Shown here piece after piece: positions 34,056 to 42,288 of a DNA stretch of 64,000 nucleotides. The notes beneath the pieces are model-generated. The model did not search any database, was not told the DNA's origin, and was given only the letters and a program-made list of their open reading frames with translations. The DNA is taken from positions 1-64,000 of the forward strand of contig DASYEQ010000051.1 of the NCBI GenBank assembly GCA_036498945.1, read 5' to 3'. How positions within the stretch are numbered: position 1 is the stretch's first letter; each line of letters starts with the position of its first letter. The stretch is from JAQGMJ01 sp036498945 (GTDB lineage: Bacteria > Pseudomonadota > Gammaproteobacteria > Burkholderiales > JAEUOS01). Both the position numbers and the translations under genes were made by a program.

Positions 34056-35024
34056 ATGAGACAGACGATTTTTGCGCGCGGGGCAGTGGCGGCGCTGCTC
34101 GCGGTGGCGTGCGTACCGGCGTTCGCGCAGGGCTTTCCGAGCAGGCCGATACGTTTCGAGGTGGCCTTCGCGCCCGGCGGGCCGGCGGACATCATCGCGC
34201 GCCTGATCAACCAGCCGCTGGCGGCGGCGCTCGGCCAGCCGGTGCTGGTGGAAAACCGCCCGGGGGCGGGCGGGGCGGTGGCGGCGCGGCAGATGGCGAC
34301 CGCGAATTCCGATGGGCACACGGTGCTGATCACTACCACGGCGTTTGCGATTACGCCCAGCCTGTCGCGCCCGGCGGGGTTCGACATCGAGAAGGATTTC
34401 GCGCCGGTGAGCCTGATTGCCACGCAGCCGAGCGTGATCGTGGCCTATCCCGGGCTCAAGCTCAACACCTTGCAGGAGGTGATGGCGGCGGCGAAGGGCG
34501 GCAAGCTGAATTTCGGCACCGCCGGCGCCGGCACCACGCCGCACCTGGCGGGGGAGTACCTGTTCAAGGTGCTGGGCCACGTGGACGTGACGCACATTCC
34601 CTACAACGGCGGCGGCCCGGCCTTGCAGGCGGTGGTGGGCGGTAACGTCGAGCTGGTGAACGTGGCGCTGTCGCCGGCGATTCCCTTGATCAAGGGCGGC
34701 AAGTTGCGGGCGATCGCGGTGACCAGCCCCAAGCGCTCGGCGGCGCTGCCGGAAGTGCCGACGGTGGCGGAGTCCGGCTACCCAGGCTTCGAGGATTACA
34801 CCTGGGTGGCGGCGCTGATGCCGGCATCCACGCCGGCGGCCAACGTGAACCGCGTGAGCGCGGAGATCGACAAGCTGTTGAAGGCGCCGGAGATGCGCGA
34901 GCGCCTTTCCGCAATTGCCTTCGAGCCGGTGGGCGGCACGCCGGCGCAGTTCGCCGCGTCGCTAAAGGCGGATTCGGCGCGCCTGGGCAGATTCATGCGT
35001 GAGACGGGGCTCAAGATTGAGTAG
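34056..35024 (+). CDS. Bug/TctC-type receptor of a tripartite tricarboxylate transporter (copy 1)
   Basis: This 322-residue periplasmic protein has a signal peptide cleaved near AFA-Q. The Bug-family signatures are YPSKPIRF-like opening (FPSRPIRFEVAFAPGGPADIIAR), LVENRPGAGG, FGTAGAGTTPHLAGE and VDVTHIPYNGGGPALQAVVGGNV. Bug proteins capture carboxylic or aromatic acids for TctA/TctB membrane subunits, neither of which lies in the window. GGGGGAAGA precedes ATG 34056. It is followed by the NHL protein gene. Confidence 0.92.
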   Translation: MRQTIFARGAVAALLAVACVPAFAQGFPSRPIRFEVAFAPGGPADIIARLINQPLAAALGQPVLVENRPGAGGAVAARQMATANSDGHTVLITTTAFAITPSLSRPAGFDIEKDFAPVSLIATQPSVIVAYPGLKLNTLQEVMAAAKGGKLNFGTAGAGTTPHLAGEYLFKVLGHVDVTHIPYNGGGPALQAVVGGNVELVNVALSPAIPLIKGGKLRAIAVTSPKRSAALPEVPTVAESGYPGFEDYTWVAALMPASTPAANVNRVSAEIDKLLKAPEMRERLSAIAFEPVGGTPAQFAASLKADSARLGRFMRETGLKIE

Positions 35025-35140
35025 AGGATTGAGGCGTCTTTTCCCTGCGGCATAGGCAAGGCGCGGCCGGGCGCGCATAATCGGCGGCGCAATACAAATA
35101 CAACAAGCCCGCCCGCCGCGGGCACTTCCCGGAGACGACA

Positions 35141-36208
35141 ATGAAAAGCTGCCTGCTCGCCTTGCTGCTGCTTCTGGCCGCGCCCGCGTTCGCGCAAGAG
35201 AACGTGCCGGAACTTGCCTTCGAATCGGTGCCGGATTTCCTCAAGCTACCGCCGGGGATGAACTTCGGCGAGGTGCCGGGGGTGGCGGTGAATTCCAAGG
35301 GGCACGTGTTCGTGTTCACGCGTTCCAATAGCGCGCACGGGCCGGCTTTCGCCCCGACCGCCGCGCAACTGCTGGAGTTCGACCGCGACGGCAGGTTCAT
35401 CCGCGAGATCGGCCGCGATCTCTACGCCTGGTCTTTCGCGCATACGGTGCGCATCGACCGCGACGACAACATCTGGGCCATCGACAAGGGTTCGGACATG
35501 GTGGTGAAGTTCAACCAGGCAGGGCGCGTGATGTGGGTGTTCGGCCGGCGCAAGGAATCGGCCGAGAGCACGACCCGGCCGTGGGACCGCGAGAAGGAAC
35601 CGCCGCTGCCGCACATCGACGGGCTGTTCCGCCAGCCCACCGACGTTGCCTGGGATTCGCGCGGCAACATCTACATCACTGACGGCTACGTCAACTCGCG
35701 CGTGGCGAAATACGACAGGAACGGCGACTGGGTGAAGTCCTGGGGCGAGCACGGCACCGGGCCGGGGCAGTTCCGCCTGCCGCACACCATCGCCATCGAC
35801 AAGGATGACAACGTCTACGTTGGCGACCGTTCGAACCGGCGCATCCAGGTGTTCGACCCCGAGGGCAAGTTCCTGCGCATGTTCACCATCGACGTGCCGC
35901 CGGCGCCGGGCACCAAGTCGGTATACGGGCCGACGCCGACCGGGGACAAGTTGAACGCGCTGATCGGCTCGCCCAATTCTATCTGCATCACGCCGGGGCA
36001 AAACCAGGTGATGTTCGTCGGCGAACTGACCTTTCCAGGGCGCATTTTCAAGGTGGCGCTGGACGGGCGCGTGCTCGGGGTGATCGGCAAGTCCGGGCGC
36101 AATATCGGACAGTTTTCCGGCGGGCACCAGCTGGCCTGCCCCTCGGAGCATGAAATCTATGTTGCCGAGACAGCAAACTGGCGGGTGCAGAAGGTGTTGC
36201 TGCACTGA
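35141..36208 (+). CDS. secreted NHL-repeat beta-propeller protein
   Basis: This 355-residue exported protein has a clear signal peptide (MKSCLLALLLLLAAPAFA) and at least four NHL-type repeats. Examples are IDRDDNIWAIDKGSDMVVKFN, VAWDSRGNIYITDGY and IAIDKDDNVYVGDRSNRRIQVFD. The pattern resembles the lyase domain of peptidylglycine amidating enzymes, which use a six-blade propeller. Whether it is catalytic or a binding propeller cannot be told. CGGAGAC precedes ATG 35141. It lies between two Bug-receptor units and may help process or sense their substrate (inference). Confidence 0.8.
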   Translation: MKSCLLALLLLLAAPAFAQENVPELAFESVPDFLKLPPGMNFGEVPGVAVNSKGHVFVFTRSNSAHGPAFAPTAAQLLEFDRDGRFIREIGRDLYAWSFAHTVRIDRDDNIWAIDKGSDMVVKFNQAGRVMWVFGRRKESAESTTRPWDREKEPPLPHIDGLFRQPTDVAWDSRGNIYITDGYVNSRVAKYDRNGDWVKSWGEHGTGPGQFRLPHTIAIDKDDNVYVGDRSNRRIQVFDPEGKFLRMFTIDVPPAPGTKSVYGPTPTGDKLNALIGSPNSICITPGQNQVMFVGELTFPGRIFKVALDGRVLGVIGKSGRNIGQFSGGHQLACPSEHEIYVAETANWRVQKVLLH

Positions 36209-36260
36209 GAATAAGCGGCTGGTGCGGCGGCTTTCATGCGGCGCATAATCGCCGCCGCGC

Positions 36261-36288
36261 TTGACGTACCTGTCCGGACAATTAGAAT
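36261..36288 (+). promoter_or_regulatory. promoter with TGTCCGGACA operator, upstream of the Gfo/Idh/MocA-Bug unit
   Basis: TTGACG (36261-36266) and TAGAAT (36283-36288) are spaced 16 bp. The perfect palindrome TGTCCGGACA (36271-36280) lies in the spacer, ideally placed for repression. A GCGGCG-CATAAT-CGCCGC inverted repeat (36238-36255) lies just upstream. Confidence 0.65.
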
Positions 36289-36313
36289 GCATGAATAACG
36301 TTCGGAGACGGCA

Positions 36314-37399
36314 ATGAATCCCAAGAAAGAGATCGGCCTGGCCATCATCGGCTCGGGCCGCATCGGCACCCTGCGCGCGCGCCTGGCGGCGATGCATCCG
36401 TCGGTGAAATACATCGCGGTGTCGGACGCCAACTTGGGCGCGGCGGAAAAGCTGGCCAAGACGGTGGGCGCGCAATTCTTCAGCGACGACAACCAGGCGG
36501 CGATGAACCGGCCGGAGGTCAACGCCATCATCGTCGCCACCGCCGAGCACGAGCACACGCTGCCGGTGATCCAGGCGCTGCAAAGGAAGGTGCCGGTGCT
36601 GGTGGAAAAACCGATCGCGCTTTCGGTGGAAGACTCGGACAAGATGATCGCTACCGTCGCCGGCATGGGCGGCGACTTGCGCGTGGGCTACAGCCGGCGT
36701 TTCAAGATCCGCTATCACCTGGCGAAAGAGCAGGTCATCCAGGGCAGGCTTGGGCGCATCACCGGCGCCTGTGCGCGCCTGTACAACTCGCGCTCGCAGT
36801 GCTTCGCCATGCTGGGGCGCAACGAGGGCGCCACGCCGGTGGTGGACGCGCTGACTTATTACGTCGACCTGATGGGCTGGCTGTTGGCCGACAACCCGGT
36901 GGTGGAAGTATTCGCCAAGGGGCAGAAGGGCGTGATCGCTGAAAAAGGCTACGACGTCGAGGATGTCACCTGGGCCATTCTCACCTGCAAGGACGGCGCG
37001 GTGGTGAACCTGGGCGTCTCCTATGCGTTGCCGGAGAAGTGGCCGTCGGTGGGGCACAGCGCGCGCGTGGAATTGCTGGGCACCCAGGGCACCTTGCTGA
37101 TCAACGACGACCATACCGACCAGATACTGCAGACGGATGTGGGCTTTCCCCACGTCTACCTGCCGGGGCATGGCGTGGAGACGGTGTTCCTCGAAAGCTC
37201 GACCCCAGGCGACTGGGCGATGGGTGATTTCCTCGGGCCGATTGCGGACGAAACCCGTTCCTGGCTCGACTATCTTTCGACCGGGCGCAAGTGCAACCTG
37301 GCTACCCCGGCGGATGCGCGCAACACGCTGGCGGTAACTCTCGCCATCCAGGAATCGGCCCGCAGCGGACGCACGGTGCAAATCGCGCAGGCCGCCTGA
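36314..37399 (+). CDS. Gfo/Idh/MocA-family oxidoreductase
   Basis: This 361-residue NAD(P)-dependent dehydrogenase has the N-terminal Rossmann motif IGSGRIGTLRARLAA and the family EKP signature in PVLVEKPIALSVEDSD. A C-terminal substrate domain contains GVSYALPEKWP. Typical substrates are sugars, inositols and cyclic polyols (inositol 2-dehydrogenase-like). The GGAGAC ribosome-binding motif lies before ATG 36314, and it is followed 31 bp later by a Bug receptor, so the receptor may supply its substrate. Promoter control by a TGTCCGGACA-binding repressor is likely. Confidence 0.9.
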   Translation: MNPKKEIGLAIIGSGRIGTLRARLAAMHPSVKYIAVSDANLGAAEKLAKTVGAQFFSDDNQAAMNRPEVNAIIVATAEHEHTLPVIQALQRKVPVLVEKPIALSVEDSDKMIATVAGMGGDLRVGYSRRFKIRYHLAKEQVIQGRLGRITGACARLYNSRSQCFAMLGRNEGATPVVDALTYYVDLMGWLLADNPVVEVFAKGQKGVIAEKGYDVEDVTWAILTCKDGAVVNLGVSYALPEKWPSVGHSARVELLGTQGTLLINDDHTDQILQTDVGFPHVYLPGHGVETVFLESSTPGDWAMGDFLGPIADETRSWLDYLSTGRKCNLATPADARNTLAVTLAIQESARSGRTVQIAQAA

Positions 37400-37430
37400 A
37401 TCGCGCAAATTACATAAACGGAGACAAAGC

Positions 37431-38411
37431 ATGAACCATGACCTCAAACCGCTGCGCCGCCTGTGCGGTGCGCTCGCCGCCTGCGCGCTGTTCGCGGGCG
37501 GCGCCGCCCAGGCTGCCTATCCCGACAAGCCGATCAAGATGCTGGTGGCCTTCGTGCCCGGCGGCGGCACCGACGTGGTGGCGCGCCTGATGTCGAAGTC
37601 GCTGACGCAGCGTTTCAACCAATCGGTATACGTGGAGAACCACGGCGGGGCCGGCGGCAACCTCGGCACCGACATCGCGGTGCACTCCACCCCGGATGGC
37701 TACACACTGCTGATGGGCAACATCGCGCCCAATGCGATCAACGTCAGCATCTACAAGAACCTCAGCTACGATCCGGCGCGTGACCTGGCGCCGATCACGC
37801 TGGTGGCGATGACGCCGAACATGCTGGTGGTCAATCCCTCGCTGCCGGTCAACTCCGTCAAGGAATTGATCGCCCTTGCCAAGTCCAGGCCCAACAAGCT
37901 CGACTATCCGTCGGCGGGGCGCGGCACTTCCTCGCACCTGGCGGGCGAGTTGTTCGATGCCATGGCCGGCGTGCACATGACCCATGTGCCCTACAAGGGC
38001 GGCGGCGCGGCGATGGCCGACACATTGTCCGGGCAGGTGCAGGTATTTTTCGCCACCATGCCGGCCGCCATCGGGCATGTAAAGGCGGGCAAGCTGCGCG
38101 CGCTGGCGGTGACCTCCGAGAAGCGCTCCCTGGCGCTGCCGGACCTGCCGACCATTGGCGAGACCCTGCCGGGCTATAGCGCCATCACCTGGTATGGCTT
38201 GTATGCGCCGCGCAATACCCCACGCGACATCATCGACCGCCTGAACCGCGAGATCACGCAGATCGTCAACGAACCGGCGATGCGCGCGCAGATGATCGCG
38301 CTGGGCTTCGAGCCGCAGCCGAATACGCCGGAAGAATTCGGCGCCTTCATCAAGGAAGAAATCGTCAAGTGGGGCAAGGTGGCAAAGACGGCGGGCATCG
38401 AGCCGGAATAG
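37431..38411 (+). CDS. Bug/TctC-type receptor of a tripartite tricarboxylate transporter (copy 2)
   Basis: This 326-residue exported protein is a two-lobe Bug receptor with a signal peptide ending near residue 28 (AAQA). It shows AYPDKPIKMLVAFVPGGGTDVVAR, VENHGGAGGNLGTDIAV, SAGRGTSSHLAGELF and MTHVPYKGGGAAMADTLSG. CGGAGACAAAGC lies ahead of ATG 37431. It pairs with the Gfo/Idh/MocA gene in a two-gene operon ending at a strong terminator. The sequence clearly differs from copies 1 and 3, so it probably binds another ligand. Confidence 0.92.
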   Translation: MNHDLKPLRRLCGALAACALFAGGAAQAAYPDKPIKMLVAFVPGGGTDVVARLMSKSLTQRFNQSVYVENHGGAGGNLGTDIAVHSTPDGYTLLMGNIAPNAINVSIYKNLSYDPARDLAPITLVAMTPNMLVVNPSLPVNSVKELIALAKSRPNKLDYPSAGRGTSSHLAGELFDAMAGVHMTHVPYKGGGAAMADTLSGQVQVFFATMPAAIGHVKAGKLRALAVTSEKRSLALPDLPTIGETLPGYSAITWYGLYAPRNTPRDIIDRLNREITQIVNEPAMRAQMIALGFEPQPNTPEEFGAFIKEEIVKWGKVAKTAGIEPE

Positions 38412-38428
38412 GGCGGCGCGCAGAAACG

Positions 38429-38460
38429 AAACGGGCAGCCGAGGCTGCCCGTTTGCTTTT
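38429..38460. terminator. bidirectional terminator between Bug copy 2 and DUF3617
   Basis: AAACGGGCAGCC and GGCTGCCCGTTT form a 12-bp stem with a GA loop; TTTGCTTTT follows on plus. Confidence 0.85.
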
Positions 38461-38473
38461 GGCCCGCGGCCGC

Positions 38474-38992
38474 TTACTTCGGCATCGGGTAGGGCTTCAC
38501 CGCGCCGCAGTCGGCGCCCAGGTACTTGCCGCTGGATTCGTTGTGGGTGTTGATCGGCTGGCCATGCGCCGTGCCCTTGAAATCGGAGACGGCTGTGAAG
38601 CTGTCGCCGCCGTAGGTGACCTTGCTGCTGCCCTGGCCCTGCATATTGGCGCCGTTGCACACCGTCTGGTAGGTGTAGGTGTTGCCGGAGTGCTGCTGGT
38701 TTGCCAGCTTGCAATCGGCGCCCTCGCGATGCATCGGTGGCGGCGAGTCGCGCTCGGCCATTTCCCTGGAAACGCACATCTTGGTCACCATGCCGCCGGC
38801 GCCGGCCTGCGGAATCTCGATGCCGCGCTGGCGCATCATTTCGCGCTGCTGCGGCGTGATGTTGGCCATGGCACTGGCCATCTGGTCCGACTTGATGGTC
38901 ATTTCCCACAAGCCCTGTTTCATCGGGCCGGCGCCATAGGCTGAGGCACACAGCAACGGCAAGAGTACGACGAAAGCGGTGGTTTTACGCAT
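38474..38992 (-). CDS. DUF3617 family secreted protein
   Basis: The 172-residue protein has a signal peptide (MRKTTAFVVLLPLLCASAYG) and the DUF3617 pattern GLWEMTIKSD, MCVSREMAERD and CKLANQQHSGNTYTYQTVC. Three or four cysteines suggest disulfides. This is a small periplasmic family common in proteobacteria with no known function. It is a single gene, convergent with the Bug receptor, and its upstream side faces the promoter region for the ThDP enzyme. Confidence 0.82.
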   Translation of the reverse strand: MRKTTAFVVLLPLLCASAYGAGPMKQGLWEMTIKSDQMASAMANITPQQREMMRQRGIEIPQAGAGGMVTKMCVSREMAERDSPPPMHREGADCKLANQQHSGNTYTYQTVCNGANMQGQGSSKVTYGGDSFTAVSDFKGTAHGQPINTHNESSGKYLGADCGAVKPYPMPK

Positions 38993-39155
38993 GGGTTTTC
39001 TCCCTGGATTATTGGTCTAGGAGGCTTCATCCTAGCAATAAATCACGCTTTCGGCATGACAGGCCGGCAACTGCGCTTTTTCGCTTCGGCAGCGCGGAAA
39101 ATGGGCTTCCTGGCCCGGTTTTTCGCAGGCATGCGCCAAATAATCCGGAAAGGCC
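38993..39155. other. intergenic region between DUF3617 and the ThDP-enzyme promoter
   Basis: No gene was recognised. The DUF3617 promoter should lie here on the minus strand, but no clear -35/-10 pair was found. The 39186-39349 leader between the promoter and the ThDP gene is also free of a convincing gene. Confidence 0.4.
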
Positions 39156-39185
39156 TTGACGTGACCTGTCCGGACAATTGAAAAT
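39156..39185 (+). promoter_or_regulatory. promoter with TGTCCGGACA operator, upstream of the ThDP enzyme-Bug unit
   Basis: TTGACG (39156-39161) is followed by the perfect palindrome TGTCCGGACA (39167-39176) and an AT-rich GAAAAT box (39180-39185). The arrangement nearly repeats that at 36261, including ATT after the palindrome and ATGC after the -10 box. Confidence 0.6.
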
Positions 39186-39349
39186 GCGCAGGTTTCGCGC
39201 TGGTGGCGGGGCGTACGCATTTCCCGCGTGCGCCTCTCGAGGCATCCTGCCCGGCGTATCCTGGTTCGACGCGCCTGCCAACCCGTGGGCGAGGGTAGTC
39301 CCGCTGCATCCGTTTCACTTTTCAATCCCGTTTTTAGGACGTAAATATC

Positions 39350-41029
39350 ATGGCAAAAATGACCGGCGCGCAGGTGATGGCCGACATGCTCAAGGGCTAC
39401 GACGTCTCCCACGTCTTCATGGTCCCGGCGGTGCTCCGCCGCAGCTTCGCGGAAATGGAGTTCCGTACCAACATCGCCCGCGTGCACGCGCACGGCGAGA
39501 AGTCGGCTGTCTACATGGCCGACGGCTACGCCCGCGCCTCCGGCAAGCCCGGCGTGTGCATGGCGCAGGTGGTCGGCGCCGCGAACCTCGCCGCCGGCCT
39601 GCGCGATGCGTTCCTCGCGCATTCGCCGATCGTCGCCATGACCGGCGGCCGCGATCCGAACACCAAGTTCCGCCAGGTGTACCAGGAGATCGACGACATG
39701 CCGTCGTTCGAGCCGGTGACCAAGTGGAACGCCACCGTGGATTCGGTGGCGCGCTTCCCCGACATGATCCGCCAGGCCTTCCGCATCGCCACCACCGGCG
39801 CACCCGGCCCGGTGCACCTGCAGTTCCGCGGCAATGAAGGCCAGGTCGATCAGGAAGAGGCCGACATGGAGCCGCTGTGCGAGCCGCAATTCGCGCAAGT
39901 GCCGCCGTTCCGCCCCGAGCCTGACATGGAAGCCGTGCAGGCCGCGCTGAAGGCACTGCAGGCTGCCAAGCAGCCGGTGCTCGTCGCCGGCGGCGGCGTG
40001 CGTGCCTCCAAGGCCGGCGCCGAGCTGGTGAAGCTGGCCGAAGCGCTGAACATTCCGGTGGCGACTTCGCTCAACGGCAAGGATTGCATTCCCGGCGTGC
40101 ATCCGCTGTCCGTCGGCGTGGTCGGCTCCTACTCGCGCGAGTCGGCCAACCGCGTGGTAGCGCAGGCTGACCTGGTGTGCTTCATCGGCACCACCACCAA
40201 CGGCATGACCACCCACTTCTGGGCGGTGCCGAAGATCGGTACCCCGGCGATCCAGATCGACCTCAACCCGACCGCTCTCGGCCGCAACTATCCGCTGGTC
40301 GCCGGTGTGCTGGGCGACGCCAAGAAGACCCTCGCCAAGATGGTGGAACTGGCCGACAAGGGCAGCGCCGCCACCCGCAAGCCGTGGGTGGAGAAGGTGC
40401 AGGGCATGGTCAAGGAGTGGTACGCCAAGTACAACGAGCAGCTCAACAGCGACGCGGCGCCGATCAACCCGGCGCGCATGGTGAATGAATTCACCAAGAA
40501 CGTGCCGGACGACGGCATCGTCATCGTCGACACCGGCCACGCCGGCATGTGGATGGGCGGCATGTACGACCTGCGTACGCCTAGCCAGAGCTACATCCGT
40601 TCCGCCGGCCACCTCGGCTGGGCCTTCCCCGCCGGCATCGGCGCCAAGGCCGCCTGCCCGAACCGCCCGGTGGCGGTGTTCACGGGCGACGCCGGCTTCT
40701 GGTATCACATCGGCGAGATCGAAACCGCGGTGCGCTGGAAGCTCAACTCGGTGACCATCGTCAACAACAACTCCGGTGGCAACCAGTCCAAGCGCGGCTT
40801 CGACCGCATCTATGGCGGCACGCAGACCGACAAGGGTCGCGAGCTGTGGACCTACACCAAGAACAACTTCGCCAAGATCGCCGAGGACATCGGCGCCATT
40901 GGCATGCGCGTCGAAAAGGCGGCCGACCTGGCCCCGGCGATGCACAAGGCGTTCAAGGCGGACCGTCCGGTGGTGATCGACGTGGTGACCGACATCGAGG
41001 CCCTGGCCCCGACGGCAGTCTCGGGCTGA
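39350..41029 (+). CDS. thiamine-diphosphate-dependent enzyme (acetolactate-synthase-like)
   Basis: This 559-residue enzyme has the three ThDP domains in order. Its N-terminal Pyr domain carries the activating Glu50 in HAHGEKSAVYMADGYAR, the central domain has VLVAGGGVRASKAG, and the C-terminal PP domain has GDAGFWYHIGEIETA ending in VNNN. The metal motif reads GDA rather than the common GDG. It probably decarboxylates or ligates a 2-keto acid, but neither acetolactate synthase nor a named decarboxylase is assured. It is followed by a Bug receptor behind a stack of hairpins. A TGTCCGGACA-controlled promoter lies upstream. Confidence 0.88.
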   Translation: MAKMTGAQVMADMLKGYDVSHVFMVPAVLRRSFAEMEFRTNIARVHAHGEKSAVYMADGYARASGKPGVCMAQVVGAANLAAGLRDAFLAHSPIVAMTGGRDPNTKFRQVYQEIDDMPSFEPVTKWNATVDSVARFPDMIRQAFRIATTGAPGPVHLQFRGNEGQVDQEEADMEPLCEPQFAQVPPFRPEPDMEAVQAALKALQAAKQPVLVAGGGVRASKAGAELVKLAEALNIPVATSLNGKDCIPGVHPLSVGVVGSYSRESANRVVAQADLVCFIGTTTNGMTTHFWAVPKIGTPAIQIDLNPTALGRNYPLVAGVLGDAKKTLAKMVELADKGSAATRKPWVEKVQGMVKEWYAKYNEQLNSDAAPINPARMVNEFTKNVPDDGIVIVDTGHAGMWMGGMYDLRTPSQSYIRSAGHLGWAFPAGIGAKAACPNRPVAVFTGDAGFWYHIGEIETAVRWKLNSVTIVNNNSGGNQSKRGFDRIYGGTQTDKGRELWTYTKNNFAKIAEDIGAIGMRVEKAADLAPAMHKAFKADRPVVIDVVTDIEALAPTAVSG

Positions 41030-41064
41030 TCCGGCCCGGTTACAATCCTTGCAATCGGGTTGAG

Positions 41065-41099
41065 CCGCCGCATTGGCGGTCAGCCGGATCGCCGGGCTG
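41065..41099 (+). repeat. two adjacent small inverted repeats
   Basis: CCGCC-N5-GGCGG (41065-41079) and CAGCC-N9-GGCTG (41081-41099) could fold as consecutive RNA hairpins ahead of the terminator at 41109. They may protect the ThDP-enzyme mRNA end. Confidence 0.35.
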
Positions 41100-41108
41100 A
41101 ACGTTAAG

Positions 41109-41142
41109 CGGCAACAGGGCTTCGCGCCTTGTTGCCGTTTTC
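41109..41142 (+). terminator. terminator/attenuator between the ThDP enzyme and Bug copy 3
   Basis: CGGCAACAGGGC pairs with GCCTTGTTGCCG (one mismatch) around a five-base loop, followed by TTTTC. Since the Bug gene follows within 35 bp, partial read-through is probable. Confidence 0.75.
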
Positions 41143-41172
41143 AATAGACCTCACAGACGGAGACAAATAATC

Positions 41173-42144
41173 ATGCATAAACTTCTCGCCGCGCTCGCCT
41201 GCGCCGGCCTCTTCAGTGGCTTCGCGTCAGTGGCGCACGCCCAGGCCAAGACCGACTGGCCCAAGCAGCCGGTGCATCTCCAGGTGGCTTTCGCGCCCGG
41301 TGGCCCGGTCGACATCATTGCCCGCATCATCGGCCCCAAGCTCACCGAGTATCTCGGCCAGTCGATGGTGATCGAAAACAAGCCCGGCGCCGGCGGCAAC
41401 CTCGGCACGGGCCTGGTTGCCCACGCGAACCCGGACGGCTACAACCTGCTGGTGACGAGCTCGGCCTATGCCGTCAACGTCAGCCTGTTCTCCAATCCCG
41501 GCTATGACCCGGACAAGGACCTGATCCCGGTGGCGGTGGTGGCCTCGCAGCCGAACATGCTGGTGGCCAATTCGGCGCTGCCGGTGCGCAACATCAAGGA
41601 ACTGGTGGCCTACGCCAAGGGCAAGAACCTGGCATTCGCCACCCCCGGCCAGGGCACCACGCCGCACCTGACCGGCGAGGCCGTCTTTAACCTGCAACTG
41701 AAGCTCGGCATGACGGCGATCCACTACAAGGGGGCCGGCCCCGCCACCGCCGCGGTGGTGGGCAACGAACCTTCCTTCGGCTCGATGGCCCTGGCTGCGC
41801 CGCTGCCTTTCGTCAAGAGCGGCCGCCTGCATGCGCTCGGCGTCTCCAGCGCGAAGCGTGTGTCCTACCTGCCGGATGTGCCGACACTGGCCGAGCAGGG
41901 TTACCCGATCGAGGACTACACCTGGGTCGGCGTGTTCGCGCCCACCGGCACGCCGCCGGCCGTCATCGCCAAGCTCAACGAGGCCATCAACAAGGCGATT
42001 GCCGCGCCGGATGTGAAGGACCACATGGCGGTGCAGGCGTTCGAACCTGAAGGCGGCTCGCCGCAGAAATTCGCCGCCTACGTCAAGACCGAGATCGTGA
42101 AGTGGGCCAAGGTGGTGAAGGCCACCGGAGCGAAAGCGGACTAA
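41173..42144 (+). CDS. Bug/TctC-type receptor of a tripartite tricarboxylate transporter (copy 3)
   Basis: This 323-residue exported receptor has a signal peptide cut near VAHA-QA. The Bug motifs are WPKQPVHLQVAFAPGGPVDIIAR, IENKPGAGGNLGTGL, FATPGQGTTPHLTGE and IHYKGAGPATAAVVGNE. GGAGACAAATAATC precedes ATG 41173. It is placed after the ThDP enzyme and may deliver a 2-keto or related acid to it (inference). It ends 97 bp before a strong bidirectional terminator. Confidence 0.92.
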   Translation: MHKLLAALACAGLFSGFASVAHAQAKTDWPKQPVHLQVAFAPGGPVDIIARIIGPKLTEYLGQSMVIENKPGAGGNLGTGLVAHANPDGYNLLVTSSAYAVNVSLFSNPGYDPDKDLIPVAVVASQPNMLVANSALPVRNIKELVAYAKGKNLAFATPGQGTTPHLTGEAVFNLQLKLGMTAIHYKGAGPATAAVVGNEPSFGSMALAAPLPFVKSGRLHALGVSSAKRVSYLPDVPTLAEQGYPIEDYTWVGVFAPTGTPPAVIAKLNEAINKAIAAPDVKDHMAVQAFEPEGGSPQKFAAYVKTEIVKWAKVVKATGAKAD

Positions 42145-42241
42145 GCGCTTAACGCTCAAAAGTGCAAACCTACTTTTGATCGGGCTGATCTGGCAAAATC
42201 GCCGGCAGAGCCGGTCGATTTTTTGGGATGGAAAAGCTACG

Positions 42242-42276
42242 AAAGAAAAGGCGCCTGTCGGCGCCTTTTCTTTTTT
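42242..42276. terminator. bidirectional terminator between Bug copy 3 and the GMC oxidoreductase
   Basis: AAAGAAAAGGCGCC and GGCGCCTTTTCTTT make a long stem with a TGTC loop. The poly-purine and poly-pyrimidine sides allow termination on both strands. Confidence 0.9.
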
Positions 42277-42288
42277 CCAACTGGCGCT

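Noticed and set aside
35246..37447. Long minus-strand open frame opposite the NHL and Gfo/Idh/MocA genes
   Set aside because: It spans two clear genes and an intergenic promoter on the plus strand and has no RBS or recognisable domain.
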